Positions 30,160 through 40,218 are shown, counted from the first letter of the stretch. The stretch is DNA of 48,264 bases from CAZQYB01 sp964582985 (GCA_964582985.1 CAZOUM010000017.1:1-48264); one strand, 5' to 3'. A program made the numbers and translations. Notes: generated by a model from the letters alone, not told the origin.

Positions 30160-30176
30160 CGGGTACAATAACGGAT

Positions 30177-30207
30177 AGGCCGGGCTGACTTTGGCTCGGC
30201 CTTTTTT
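30177..30207 (+). terminator. Rho-independent terminator after the second sigma module
   Basis: GGCCGGGC (30178-30185) and GCTCGGCC (30194-30201) pair over eight bases with one internal mismatch and are followed by a run of T. It ends the sigma and anti-sigma transcript and lies 18 bases past the stop codon. Confidence 0.85.
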
Positions 30208-30262
30208 AATTGACGGTTGACTGCACCGTAAGAGGTTCTTGGGCAACCACATGGGGTTGCCC

Positions 30263-33200
30263 CTACTTGATGGCCGAATGGTAGCTTTGCAGTGACCTTA
30301 CAGCAGTATCGCCGTTTCGGCTGGCCGCAATGCCCTTGACCGTAGCGGCCGCCGCGGCTGTCGTCGTAATGTACGGTACCTTATAATTTATGGCGGCCTT
30401 GCGAATGTAGGAATCGTCGTGCTTGCTTAATTTGCCGGCAGGGGTGTTTATAATCAACTGAATCTCGCCGTTCTTTATGGCATCCACAATGTTGGGTCTG
30501 CCCTCATGCATCTTAAGAACGTGCTCAGTTTCAATGCCGTTATCCGCCAGCAACTGGTGCGTGCCTTCGGTAGTCAGAATTTTGAATCCGAGCTTCTTGA
30601 ATTCTCTGGCCACGTCAACAACAGATTTTTTGTCCGCATCGGCGACAGTTATCAGCACAGCTCCTTCGGACGGCAGCGGCTGTTGCGTTGCATCCTGGGC
30701 CTTGAAGAAGGCCAGTCCGTAGGAGTCGGCCATGCCCAGCACTTCACCGGTAGAGCGCATCTCCGGCCCAAGCAGCGGGTCGACCGTGTGGAACATATTG
30801 AACGGGAATACCGCTTCTTTTACGCCGAAATGTGGTATCTTTTTATGCTTTAGCTTCAGGTCCGTGAGCTTTTTGCCCAGCATAAGCTGCGTCGCCAGCC
30901 GGGCCATCGAGATAGCGCAGACCTTGGAGACCAGCGGCACGGTTCGCGAGGCACGCGGATTGGCCTCAAGCACATAGACGGTGTCGTTGGCTATTGCGTA
31001 CTGGATGTTCATCAGACCGACGACGTTAAGCTCTATCGCAATCTTTCTTGTATATTCGCAAATAGTGTCGATATGTTTTGGAGATATGCTCACAGGCGGA
31101 ATCACACACGCCGAGTCGCCGGAGTGGATGCCGGCCAGTTCAATATGCTCCATAACCGCAGGTACAAAGGCGTCGGTGCCGTCGGCAAGGGCGTCGGCCT
31201 CGGCCTCAATTGCGTTTTCGAGGAATTTGTCAATCAAAATCGGTCGCTCAGGTGTCACTTCCACAGCCGCTGCAACATATTCTCTGAGCATTTCTTCATC
31301 GTGAACTACTTCCATACCGCGTCCGCCGAGGACGTAGGATGGCCTTAACATTAGGGGATAGCCGATTCGTTCGGCAATGGCTACTGCCTCGTTAAGGTTG
31401 CTTGCCATACCGGATTCGGGCTGAGGGATATCAAGCTTTTTCATCGTTACCCGGAAACGGTCTCGGTCCTCAGCCAAGTCTATGGTCTCCGGTGACGTCC
31501 CGATGATTTTTACGCCGGCCTTCGCCAGCTCATTGGCGATATTAAGCGGCGTCTGTCCTCCAAACTGCACAATGACGCCTTCGGGTTTTTCTTTCTCGTA
31601 TATGCTCAGCACATCTTCGACCGTAAGCGGCTCGAAATAAAGCTTGTCGGAGGTGTCGTAGTCGGTCGAGACCGTTTCCGGGTTGCAGTTGACCATAATC
31701 GACTCAAACCCTTCGTCGCGCAGAGCAAAAGCGGCGTGCACACAGCAATAGTCGAATTCGATTCCCTGGCCTATCCGGTTTGGACCACCGCCCAGCACCA
31801 TAATCTTGCGATTTTGGGTGACGCTGACTTTGTCGGGTGCGTTATAGGTGGAGAAATAATATGCTGCGTTTTCGACACCACTGACCGGCACAGGTTCCCA
31901 GGCCTCGACTACGCCCAGGTTGGTCCGCCGCTTGCGGATTTTTTCTTCCGGGATATTGAGTAGTTGGGAAAGATAACGGTCGGCGAAGCCGTCTTTTTTG
32001 GCCTGTATTAAGAGCTTGTCGGGAAGCTGCTTGCCTTTGTGCTTTAGAATTTTTTCTTCGACCTGAACAAGCTCCTGCATTTGCTTGATGAACCAGCGTT
32101 TTATATATGTTCTCTCGTAAAGGGCATCGATGTCAGCGCCTTTTCGCAGTGCCTCATACATAATAAACTGCCGTTCACTGGTTGCGGTGCTCACGAGGTT
32201 CATCAATTCATCAAGTGAGAGTTTGTTGAAATTCTTTGCAAAGCCAAGCCCGTATCGGCCGTTTTCCAGTGAGCGGATGGACTTTTGGAAGGCCTCCTTG
32301 TAATTTTTGCCGATGCTCATCACCTCGCCGACAGCGCACATCTGTGTCCCGAGCTTGTCTTCTACGCCCTTGAATTTTTCAAAGGCCCACCGAGCGAATT
32401 TGACGACGACATAATCACCTGAAGGGGTGTATTTCTCAAGCGTGCCCTCTCGCCAGTACGGAATCTCGTCCATCGTTAACCCACCGGCCAGTAGTGAGGA
32501 AACAAGGGCAATTGGAAAGCCCGTGGCCTTTGAGGCAAGCGCCGACGAGCGTGACGTTCTTGGATTGATTTCGATTACAACGACTCGGCCGGTTTTCGGG
32601 TCGTGGGCGAACTGTATGTTCGTACCGCCGATGACCTCGATGGCATCGACAATATCGTAGGAGTATTTTTGAAGTTTTTGCTGAAGCTCCGGAGCGATAG
32701 TCAGCATAGGGGCGGTGCAGTAAGAATCTCCGGTGTGAACGCCCATTGCGTCGACGTTTTCGATAAAGCAGACGGTTATCTTCTGGCTTTTTGAATCGCG
32801 GACGACTTCCAGCTCCAGTTCTTCCCAACCCAGGACCGACTCTTCGACCAGGATCTGGTTGACAAGACTTACCGACAGGCCCCGAGCGGCCACCGTGCGC
32901 AGCTCCTCGACGTTAAATACGGCGCCACCGCCGGTGCCGCCCATGGTGTACGCCGGGCGGATTATCACGGGGTAGCCGAGTTCGTCGGCGATTTTTTCCG
33001 CTTCATCTACGCTAAAGGCCAGCTCGCTCTTCGGCATCTCGATGCCGAGCTGGTTCATTGTGTCTTTGAAGGCGCCGCGGTCCTCGCCTCGTTTGATGGC
33101 ATCGACTTGAACGCCAATTATTTTGACGCCGTATTTTTCGAGCACGCCCGCCCGGGCAAGTTCGGAAGACAAATTAAGCCCACTCTGACCGCCGAGATTG

Positions 33201-33463
33201 GGCAGCAGGGCGTCCGGACGCTCTTTTTCGATGATTTTTGTCATACTCCCCAAGTTAAGCGGCTCAATATAGGTTACATCAGCCGTGCCCGGGTCGGTCA
33301 TAATGGTTGCGGGGTTGGAATTGACCAACACTATCTCGTAGCCCAATTTGCGGAGGGCCTTACAGGCTTGGGTGCCGGAATAGTCAAACTCACAGGCCTG
33401 GCCGATAACAATAGGCCCAGAGCCGATTATCATCACTTTGTTTATGTCCTTTCGCCTTGGCAT
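30263..33463 (-). CDS. carB: Carbamoyl-phosphate synthase large subunit
   Basis: From ATG at 33463 (MPRRKDINKVMIIGSGPIVIGQACEF) the protein has 1066 residues, the normal length. It contains two duplicated ATP-grasp halves: residues to about 400 (VIRPAYTMGGTGGG, FIENVDAMGVHTGDS, EINPRTSRSSALASKATGFPIA) and about 550-940 (LGGGPNRIGQGIEFDYCC, LRPSYVLGGRGM, LEANPRASRTVPLVSKV). An MGS-like allosteric domain follows at the C-terminus. It makes carbamoyl phosphate for arginine and pyrimidines together with the small subunit CarA, which is not in the window. GGGAG lies about eight bases before the chosen ATG; a longer frame to 33583 is not needed. The gene ends 104 bases from the terminated sigma module. 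Confidence 0.96.
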   Translation of the reverse strand: MPRRKDINKVMIIGSGPIVIGQACEFDYSGTQACKALRKLGYEIVLVNSNPATIMTDPGTADVTYIEPLNLGSMTKIIEKERPDALLPNLGGQSGLNLSSELARAGVLEKYGVKIIGVQVDAIKRGEDRGAFKDTMNQLGIEMPKSELAFSVDEAEKIADELGYPVIIRPAYTMGGTGGGAVFNVEELRTVAARGLSVSLVNQILVEESVLGWEELELEVVRDSKSQKITVCFIENVDAMGVHTGDSYCTAPMLTIAPELQQKLQKYSYDIVDAIEVIGGTNIQFAHDPKTGRVVVIEINPRTSRSSALASKATGFPIALVSSLLAGGLTMDEIPYWREGTLEKYTPSGDYVVVKFARWAFEKFKGVEDKLGTQMCAVGEVMSIGKNYKEAFQKSIRSLENGRYGLGFAKNFNKLSLDELMNLVSTATSERQFIMYEALRKGADIDALYERTYIKRWFIKQMQELVQVEEKILKHKGKQLPDKLLIQAKKDGFADRYLSQLLNIPEEKIRKRRTNLGVVEAWEPVPVSGVENAAYYFSTYNAPDKVSVTQNRKIMVLGGGPNRIGQGIEFDYCCVHAAFALRDEGFESIMVNCNPETVSTDYDTSDKLYFEPLTVEDVLSIYEKEKPEGVIVQFGGQTPLNIANELAKAGVKIIGTSPETIDLAEDRDRFRVTMKKLDIPQPESGMASNLNEAVAIAERIGYPLMLRPSYVLGGRGMEVVHDEEMLREYVAAAVEVTPERPILIDKFLENAIEAEADALADGTDAFVPAVMEHIELAGIHSGDSACVIPPVSISPKHIDTICEYTRKIAIELNVVGLMNIQYAIANDTVYVLEANPRASRTVPLVSKVCAISMARLATQLMLGKKLTDLKLKHKKIPHFGVKEAVFPFNMFHTVDPLLGPEMRSTGEVLGMADSYGLAFFKAQDATQQPLPSEGAVLITVADADKKSVVDVAREFKKLGFKILTTEGTHQLLADNGIETEHVLKMHEGRPNIVDAIKNGEIQLIINTPAGKLSKHDDSYIRKAAINYKVPYITTTAAAAATVKGIAASRNGDTAVRSLQSYHSAIK

Positions 33464-33806
33464 ACTATATTCTCCCTTTTTCCAGGTCTTTTTTCGTAGG
33501 CTTGCCGGACGCAGAACAGTGTATCTTCGAACCTGCCCGAGTACATTGCGGGGGATTAGACTATATATGAATCTCGCTGTCAAATAATAAAACTTTATAT
33601 GTGGGTTAAGAAGAATTGATTTTTATATAATCCTAATCTTTATTTCTTCAGCTGCTGATACGTGTCCGTTATATCACCGCCCCTTGCTCTGCAAAATATG
33701 AATTCCGGGCGAATGGCGAAGACATCACCCAGGAAAAGCTTAATTAAGTTGCTGCTGTGATTTTTGGTCTTTTCCACCCGTAGCGACAGCTTAATTTCCG
33801 GCTTTG
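33464..33806. other. Gap between GH127 and carB, possibly holding a very small gene
   Basis: These 343 bases carry the carB promoter region. A minus-strand open frame from GTG at 33777 to a stop at 33640-33642 encodes 45 residues (ending RARGGDITDTYQQLKK). It has a protein-like composition but no ribosome-binding site, and the same frame runs back into the end of the GH127 gene, so I do not call it as a gene. Nothing else is apparent. Confidence 0.4.
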
Positions 33807-36800
33807 TTACTTTTCTTGCGGCCCTATTCGCCAGTATATCGCATAGCGCTGGTCGAAAAGCTTGTAATATGGTATCAACGTCACGTCCCTGGGCTTGCCT
33901 GCATTTACCGTCCGAAACGTCAAGGCCTTGCCGGGCACCGGTTTGATCCAGTCATCGAGTTTGTCGGCATCCGCAACAAGAATTGGCCCGGGTTCAACCT
34001 TAAAATTGCCCAAGGCCCCTTGGCTCTTGGCGTATACAGTTTTTGGGTTGAGTCCTTCTCTACCTAATTCACCTGCCATAACCAGGGGACCGTACATAAT
34101 AGCCGCAAGAGTCGGGTCATCAGGCATTCTGTGCAGGTGCAGGCTCATTGGCATATCAATCTTTACTTTGTCGCCGTTCTTCCATCTTCGATTCAGCGTC
34201 ACATAACTACTCGGCTTGATATCTGCTTTCTTCTTTTTGCCGTTGATTCTTATAGTCACCGGCTTTGTGGCCCAGTATGGAATGCGAATACGCAATGGAA
34301 ACTTTGTGCGCTTGTTGGTTTTGACGATAAGGGTTGTGCCTTCCTCCTCCGGAAAGTTTGTTTCCTGCCGGATGCGAACACCTTTTTCGGGCCAGTTCAC
34401 TTGCGATGCGATAAACAAATTGACGTATACACCTTTTCTATCGCGAAAGTAGATACTGTCGCCGTACTTGGCATGGTTCTCAAGACCAGTTCCGGTACAG
34501 CACCAAAATGAGTCGTTGGGCGTGTTGAATATCTTCCAGTAGCCCGAAGCCAAGGGCACAAAGTACATCATCATACCGGTTTTCGGGTCCTGGGTGGACA
34601 ATATGCTGTTAAACAGCGCCCGCTCATAGTAGTCAGCGTATTCGGCGTTTGGATGCCAGCAGAATAAGTGACGTGTGAGCTTTAGCATATTGTATGTGCA
34701 GCATGTCTCCTGCGTGTCGGTGCCCAGTTCGGTGGACAGGATGTATGGCTGCGTTCGCCAGTGCTCGTGGTTGCTGGTGCCGCCGGTGCAGTACGAACGT
34801 GCATTGACGACCTGGTCCCAGAAGAAAGTGGAAATGTTGTAATAGTATTGGTCGTGCGTCAATTCATATTCACGGGCCGCGCCAATAATCTTAGGCACCT
34901 GCGTATTGACGTGCAGCCCGGTTAATTTGTCCTGAAAATGCGCTAACGGCTCAAAGACCACCTTGTGGTCAAATCGCTTGGCCAGCGCAAGATGGTCAGA
35001 ATCCCTGGTTAGGGCGTAGAGGTTGCAGAGCACTTCGTTCATTCCGCCGAATTCGACCTTGAGCATACGCTGTGTCTGCTCTTCGTTTATGTTGTCGAGA
35101 TGTTTCTTTGTCCAGGCGGCCATACCTTTGGCGACTTCCAGTGCCTGCTTATTCCCGCAATGCGTATACATATCGAGCAGTCCTGCAAGAATTTTGTGAT
35201 AGGTGTACCAGGGTGCCCACCAGCTGCCGGTTCCATATATGACTTTCTTTATACCCGCTTCAGGAAAAGCGCCGAGATAGCCGGTGCCCAGTGCTTTTTG
35301 ACACTTTGCAAGTTCCGCCACGATTGCATCGGCCTTGGCCTTTAGCTTTTCGTCGCCGGTACTCGCATACATTAATGCGCAGGCTGATAAGTAGTGGCCC
35401 ATCGTGTGTCCCCGAACCTCGCGTTTTTCCCATCCGCCCAGCGGCTTGGCCGAAGACGGCAGGCCTGCTGTTCCGCGGAACATATGCAGCAGTCGGTCCG
35501 AATCCAAATCATAAAGGTATTTGCGGTCAAGCTCCATTGCTCTCTTAAATGGCCCATCCAGCAGGCGAACCTGTTTCAGGTCAAACGGCACACAGGCCGG
35601 CGTTTTCGGTGCGGATGGAACCCGCGGCAACTGCTGCTTGTGCAATCTTGCCAGCTCACGTTCCACATCCGCCAGCATTTCCAGTGACTCAGCGTCAGCC
35701 TTTCTTCTGGCCTTTGCCAGCATGCTCTCAGCGGTTTGCTGTAAAGTTCGCAGCTTATCCCGGTAGCTCTTCCACTCGGCGTCATCTTTCTTATCTTTGT
35801 ACTTGCTCTGCAGGTATGCAAACTGGTCTGTTGCCAACTGAAGCTTTTGCTGCACTCCGGTGAGCAGTTCATCATACAGCCTGGAGCTGTAGTAGACTTG
35901 GCGCACTTTCTGCAATTGATTCGGCGTTTTGACATTTGCGGTAAGCTGTTCGGCCTGCTCGGGCAGCTTGCCTATATCTCTGGTGGCTTTGGCGTAGTTT
36001 TCAGCCAGCACCACCAGGTCACCAGGTTTGTAGTTCTTCTGCCATATCTTGTCTTCCCGCTCCCAGCGCATCTGGTGGCGTTCCGTTTTGCCGGGGAAAT
36101 CACGGGCGAGGAAATCCCATAGCTGCTCGCAGCGCCTGGCTCTGACGCCGCCGCCCGGATGCATCGAAAAGTAGAAAGCATGGTTGGCTGCTCGGTTATT
36201 GACCTTCATAAGGAAGGTATTGACACCCTTTTTGAAATTCAGGTTTATTATGTCCTGGTCGGCTGCGGCTTTTCGCCCGATGTCTTTTGCCAGAACCTTT
36301 TCTCCATTTAACCAGACTTGTATGCCGTCGTTACTACCGAGGTAAACCGGCAGCGTTTTTGCTTGTGAGGTGCTAATGTTTCTGAACATGTAGTCGGCCA
36401 CGATTTCGCCTTCGCCCGATTTGCCATCGCCCGAGAGTCTATGAATTACACCATCCTCCCATTCGGGCCTTTTCGTCCAATTCAATTTGCCCGCCGCCCT
36501 GACTCGCGTCGTCAGACGCGGGGGCAGGCCGTCGGCGTAAGTCTTGTCCAGGTCGATTTCGAGCTCAGGCCCAAACACCGCACCGTAAGGGTCGCCCTTC
36601 GGGCTGATGAACGGCCCTATCGAATACCACCGGCCCAATTGAATCCCAAGTTCTTTGAGACGGCTGGCCTGCTGACTGACCTCTTGCTCTTCGAATTCAA
36701 TAAGGGCCTCGCGCGAGGCCCGCATAGTCTCCTGCCACGTCGCCTTTTTCGCATAGTATTCAGGGTCAGCCGCCAATGCTGTGGAATTGGCCAAAATCGT

Positions 36801-36836
36801 GGCTAATATAATGCTGACAGAAAATTGTTTTTTCAT
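33807..36836 (-). CDS. Secreted GH127-family (DUF1680) glycoside hydrolase with N-terminal extra domains
   Basis: The 1009-residue protein begins with a signal peptide (KKQFSVSIILATILANSTALAA). Residues about 30-260 form a beta-rich region, possibly a carbohydrate-binding domain. About 270-400 is a helical coiled region (LTANVKTPNQLQKVRQV, DKLRTLQQTAESMLAKA). The GH127 catalytic domain follows from about residue 420. Its zinc-centred active site is visible as QETCCTYNMLKL (near residue 708) and SFWCCTGTGLENHAKYGDS (near residue 777), the Glu and three Cys expected for beta-L-arabinofuranosidases. The substrate is therefore probably an arabinose-containing glycan from plants or algae. The GC-rich stretch 36496-36529 encodes LPPRLTTRVRAAG and looks like a further inserted palindromic piece. 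The gene is divergent from the HEAT-repeat gene. Confidence 0.9.
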   Translation of the reverse strand: MKKQFSVSIILATILANSTALAADPEYYAKKATWQETMRASREALIEFEEQEVSQQASRLKELGIQLGRWYSIGPFISPKGDPYGAVFGPELEIDLDKTYADGLPPRLTTRVRAAGKLNWTKRPEWEDGVIHRLSGDGKSGEGEIVADYMFRNISTSQAKTLPVYLGSNDGIQVWLNGEKVLAKDIGRKAAADQDIINLNFKKGVNTFLMKVNNRAANHAFYFSMHPGGGVRARRCEQLWDFLARDFPGKTERHQMRWEREDKIWQKNYKPGDLVVLAENYAKATRDIGKLPEQAEQLTANVKTPNQLQKVRQVYYSSRLYDELLTGVQQKLQLATDQFAYLQSKYKDKKDDAEWKSYRDKLRTLQQTAESMLAKARRKADAESLEMLADVERELARLHKQQLPRVPSAPKTPACVPFDLKQVRLLDGPFKRAMELDRKYLYDLDSDRLLHMFRGTAGLPSSAKPLGGWEKREVRGHTMGHYLSACALMYASTGDEKLKAKADAIVAELAKCQKALGTGYLGAFPEAGIKKVIYGTGSWWAPWYTYHKILAGLLDMYTHCGNKQALEVAKGMAAWTKKHLDNINEEQTQRMLKVEFGGMNEVLCNLYALTRDSDHLALAKRFDHKVVFEPLAHFQDKLTGLHVNTQVPKIIGAAREYELTHDQYYYNISTFFWDQVVNARSYCTGGTSNHEHWRTQPYILSTELGTDTQETCCTYNMLKLTRHLFCWHPNAEYADYYERALFNSILSTQDPKTGMMMYFVPLASGYWKIFNTPNDSFWCCTGTGLENHAKYGDSIYFRDRKGVYVNLFIASQVNWPEKGVRIRQETNFPEEEGTTLIVKTNKRTKFPLRIRIPYWATKPVTIRINGKKKKADIKPSSYVTLNRRWKNGDKVKIDMPMSLHLHRMPDDPTLAAIMYGPLVMAGELGREGLNPKTVYAKSQGALGNFKVEPGPILVADADKLDDWIKPVPGKALTFRTVNAGKPRDVTLIPYYKLFDQRYAIYWRIGPQEK

Positions 36837-36984
36837 CGTTTTTTCCTTTCCTGATATTTTTAAGGTCTTTCAGATAGTACGTGCTTACAGATTTCACTAA
36901 TATAGCATAAAGGTGAAGAAAATGAAGCTTGACGTTGGTTCAAACCAAATCGCACCGGTTTAACTGAAAACACGGCATCATGCG

Positions 36985-37011
36985 GAATTTTTTGGAAAAT
37001 TCCAAAAATTC
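36985..37011. promoter_or_regulatory. AT-rich palindrome in the GH127 / HEAT-repeat divergent promoter region
   Basis: GGAATTTT (36984-36991) and AAAATTCC (36996-37003) form perfect 8-base arms, and an overlapping pair centred slightly to the right (TTTTTGGAA / TTCCAAAAA) extends it. It lies in the 300-base gap between the divergent GH127 (start 36836) and HEAT-repeat (start 37137) genes, where it could be a shared operator. Confidence 0.45.
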
Positions 37012-37136
37012 TGTAAGAAACTTCCATTTTCTCACGTCTTAAGTAATAGTGCAGCTTTCTTGAAGACTGTCTGGGCTTGAACACAGATTCAGTGGTATAA
37101 TAAGCGCAGAAAAGCACATTGGCGGGTAGAGAACAT

Positions 37137-39305
37137 ATGATGGGACAGACACACAAGTCGCTGTTGTTGTTAATCGCGGTTTTAGTTGGCAGTGTGTCCG
37201 CGGATAGCCGTCATTTGCAGAACGTTAGATTCAAGATAGTCGAAGAAGCAACCGGCGGCCCCCTGCAGAATCGCGAGCTGAATATCTGCCGCTTTGTCTA
37301 TTTTAAGCTCAAACCCGGTGCTCCATCGCCTTATCTGCGGAAGGATGCGGGCTGGTACATAACCTCTGTGACAACCGATAACAAAGGCAGATTTTCACTG
37401 AACCTTTCCTTGGTCGGCGCGGTGGAGGTCGTCGTCGAACCAGGTGAACCGTATAATTATGTTAGGTTCCGGCGCTCATCGTTAGACCTACCCAAGTCAC
37501 CTGACCACATCCGGGTTATAAGCTTTGAGAAGGGGACAACCCGGGTGGTGGCAAATGTAATCTATGACCTCAAGCAAGGAATGGTAGGGACTTTTCCTAT
37601 TTCAGGGCAACCTCGGGAAGGACCTTTCAGGGAAGTGCTCCTTGTCGCCAGAAAACTGAGAACGTCCGGCTCTACTCCGGATGTTGGTTGGTTTGAGCTC
37701 TCCAAGCGGGCAAAGCGAGTCGTGCCCAACCTGCTGGAAAGACTTACATCACAAGACCCCGCGGTCCTCTTTCTACTGATTGATGAGCTTGTTGCTGTCG
37801 AAAGACAAGGCGATATGATGCGCACCTCCTTGCGGTACGACCTGTCGTCATCTGACTACTCCGTTATTCTGCAGAGAGCCCTTCCTTCCTTGATTGATGC
37901 GTTAAGCAGTTCGGATTCAGCAGCAAACCTGCGTATGCGCCTAAATGCTGGGCGTGCTCTGTTTAGACTAGTGAACATCGAGCGCCCTGAAAAGTGGACC
38001 ATTCGCTCTTTGAAGTTCAAGGTGCTTGCGACGATCGAAATGATTGCTGAGGCACACGGACTTGAAGGTGTGCCTCCTGTGCTGGTACCTCTTTTGGAGG
38101 ATGAGGACCCCAGGGTGGTGAGAAAGGTTATCAGGCTGTTGGTTCAACTTCGCTCTGATTTGGCTGCTCCTTACCTGATTCCGCAGCTGTGTTCTAAAGA
38201 AACGCATGAAGTATGTTTTGCTATTAGGGACTTGATGCGAATTAACGCAACGGATGCGGCCGGGCATATCGTGCCTCTGCTCACTGCTTCTAATTCGGAT
38301 ATTCGTGGCTGGGCACTGTTGGGCTTGGTTCGCCTAGAGGCCCGCCAGTTTAAGGAGGAAATCTTTGAGCTTGTTAACCAAAATCGCGAGCGAGAAGACA
38401 GTATCGTACCCTATGGGATCGCTGTGCTTGTCAAATGGGGCGAGCCGAGGGCGATACCGATAGCAATGGAATGGCTTACGAGTACTAATCCATATCGGCG
38501 TATCGAGTTAGCAGAGGACTTGGCGGAACTGAGTGGGTACCAGATAGTTGACTCGCTGATAGAGTTTTTGCATGATCCAATGGTAGTTGGAGGTGATAGA
38601 GGAACAAACGCCAATATCCGTCGCGATGCAATGTCTCTATTGGCTAAGCTCGACCCAATTAAGGCACTGCCCACACTAAGAGAGCACGCTCGTGGAAAGC
38701 ATGACTTCCTTGCTAGGGCGGCTGCGGAAGAACTCGGCAAAATCCGTGCGGCAGAGGCAGTGCCGGAATTGCTCGCGCTACTTGATAGACCTGACCCCAC
38801 CACTGGTAATTGGTATGCTGCCACGTTGGCCCTAGCGAGAATCGCAGAACCCAATACTATTCCCAGATTGCTCGCTGAGTTTAAGAAAAGGCGCCCGGGT
38901 AGCAGTTATCCGGAAGCACTATTTGCCCTCAATATTGCATCAGATCCGGGTATGTATCTGAGACTCCACAATCTTAACATCGATCGCATCAAGACCCTAC
39001 CAGCTAGGGAAAGCCTGGCACAGTTGAGTGAAAAATGCGGCATACCTATTCTGCTGAGCGATAAAGTAGACTCTGCCGATAGCTCGCGCCTTGTTTCGGA
39101 GTCGAGTAGTGTAACGGCAGTTAGAGTGCTAAACCATATCGTTTTCACGCTAAACTATTCTGGCTATAAACACGCAGTGTTTATCAATGATGGAATGCTA
39201 AATATAGCAACAATTCCTGAGGTTTACGATTTCTGGGAGACATGGTTAAGGTCCCACCAGGCAGAGCCTTCCACAAGAGTGACGGTGGACAAATTTAAGC
39301 AGTAG
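37137..39305 (+). CDS. Secreted HEAT-repeat protein
   Basis: From ATG at 37137 the protein has 722 residues. It has a signal peptide (SLLLLIAVLVGSVSADS) followed by a beta domain of about 120 residues (RFKIVEEATGGPLQNRELNI), similar in style to the carboxypeptidase-regulatory-like domains. A long run of HEAT repeats fills about residues 200-640 (LVPLLEDEDPRVVRKVIRLL, ALLGLVRLEARQFKEEIFEL, EELGKIRAAEAVPELLALLD). HEAT repeats bind proteins, so this is a scaffold or binding protein outside the cytoplasm. It is common in planctomycetes and has no defined role. It is divergent from the GH127 gene and shares its upstream region; convergent with birA. A neighbouring ATG at 37140 is also possible. 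Confidence 0.82.
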   Translation: MMGQTHKSLLLLIAVLVGSVSADSRHLQNVRFKIVEEATGGPLQNRELNICRFVYFKLKPGAPSPYLRKDAGWYITSVTTDNKGRFSLNLSLVGAVEVVVEPGEPYNYVRFRRSSLDLPKSPDHIRVISFEKGTTRVVANVIYDLKQGMVGTFPISGQPREGPFREVLLVARKLRTSGSTPDVGWFELSKRAKRVVPNLLERLTSQDPAVLFLLIDELVAVERQGDMMRTSLRYDLSSSDYSVILQRALPSLIDALSSSDSAANLRMRLNAGRALFRLVNIERPEKWTIRSLKFKVLATIEMIAEAHGLEGVPPVLVPLLEDEDPRVVRKVIRLLVQLRSDLAAPYLIPQLCSKETHEVCFAIRDLMRINATDAAGHIVPLLTASNSDIRGWALLGLVRLEARQFKEEIFELVNQNREREDSIVPYGIAVLVKWGEPRAIPIAMEWLTSTNPYRRIELAEDLAELSGYQIVDSLIEFLHDPMVVGGDRGTNANIRRDAMSLLAKLDPIKALPTLREHARGKHDFLARAAAEELGKIRAAEAVPELLALLDRPDPTTGNWYAATLALARIAEPNTIPRLLAEFKKRRPGSSYPEALFALNIASDPGMYLRLHNLNIDRIKTLPARESLAQLSEKCGIPILLSDKVDSADSSRLVSESSSVTAVRVLNHIVFTLNYSGYKHAVFINDGMLNIATIPEVYDFWETWLRSHQAEPSTRVTVDKFKQ

Positions 39306-39421
39306 AGAACAAATCTGTCGGGAAGGGCACTCATCCTTGGTCCCCTTCGACGACGGAATATTAGGTTACCGGAGTTACCGATTCCTACAAACGTGCTGCT
39401 CACGGTGAGCGGCGTCTCTTG

Positions 39422-40210
39422 TTATTTGGCGATGGTTGTGTGAGCGGCGTCGAACATTCTAACGCCGCCGGTGTCCAACTGTAAGATGAGACCTTTTTCG
39501 GGGTCTATGCCGATGCAATTGCCGGTAAATTCCCTGCCATCAAAAAGAAGCGTCACTCTGTGACCTAATTGAATGCTCAGCTTACGCCATTGGTCTGTCA
39601 CTTTCTTGCTGTCCTTCTCCGCCGCTTCAAGCCAATGGTCAATCGAGACCAATAATCTTTTTGCCAGCGAGATGCGGTCGCACATCGTCTTGCTTTCGAT
39701 GTCGATACTCGTTGCAATTGCCTGTAATTCGCTGGGAAAAGAGTCTTTCTTTTGGTGGCAATTTATCCCTATGCCGAGGATATAAGCAGTTCCGCCATTG
39801 CTGGGCTTTGATTCGAGCAGGATGCCGGTTGCCTTCTTGCCGTTTAGAATTATATCGTTCGGCCATTTGATTTTTGCTTCGCTGCCGCCGACTTTGCCGA
39901 TTGCCTCGGCAGCCGCTACCGCACAGGTCAGTGAGAGCAATTCAGCATTGCATTTGAAATCCGTTAAAACGATTGAACAAAGAATGCTCTCAGCCCGCCT
40001 GCTGTGCCATTTGGTGCCTGCTCTGCCTCTGCCGGCCGTCTGCTCTTCGGCAAAGATTGCCAGGCCGTTATTCTCTCTGTTTTTTGCATATTCAGCCGCA
40101 ATGTCGTTGGTGCTTGTGGTGCTTTTATAGACGAGGATTTTTCTGCCGATGCGTTTGGTCTTCAGATTCGCTTTTATCTTGTCAGGATCGAGCAGGTCGG
40201 TTTCTGGCAT
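39422..40210 (-). CDS. birA: Biotin-[acetyl-CoA-carboxylase] ligase
   Basis: The 262-residue protein is a group I biotin protein ligase: the biotin-loop GRGRAGTKWHS (about residues 59-69) and KWPNDIILNGKKATGILLE are present, followed by LGIGINCHQ and a small C-terminal domain. The N-terminal winged-helix DNA-binding domain of the E. coli-type enzyme is absent, so this protein cannot repress biotin genes as E. coli BirA does. It attaches biotin to the acetyl-CoA carboxylase carrier protein. Biotin is presumably imported by the BioY protein encoded at 1.1-1.7 kb. nadC lies eight bases upstream and uvrB beyond it on the same strand, so the three may be one transcript. It is convergent with the HEAT-repeat gene. 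Confidence 0.93.
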   Translation of the reverse strand: MPETDLLDPDKIKANLKTKRIGRKILVYKSTTSTNDIAAEYAKNRENNGLAIFAEEQTAGRGRAGTKWHSRRAESILCSIVLTDFKCNAELLSLTCAVAAAEAIGKVGGSEAKIKWPNDIILNGKKATGILLESKPSNGGTAYILGIGINCHQKKDSFPSELQAIATSIDIESKTMCDRISLAKRLLVSIDHWLEAAEKDSKKVTDQWRKLSIQLGHRVTLLFDGREFTGNCIGIDPEKGLILQLDTGGVRMFDAAHTTIAK

Positions 40211-40218
40211 TGCTCTTC

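Noticed and set aside
33640..33777. 45-residue open frame between GH127 and carB
   Set aside because: No ribosome-binding site, and its frame is continuous with a shadow of the GH127 end.
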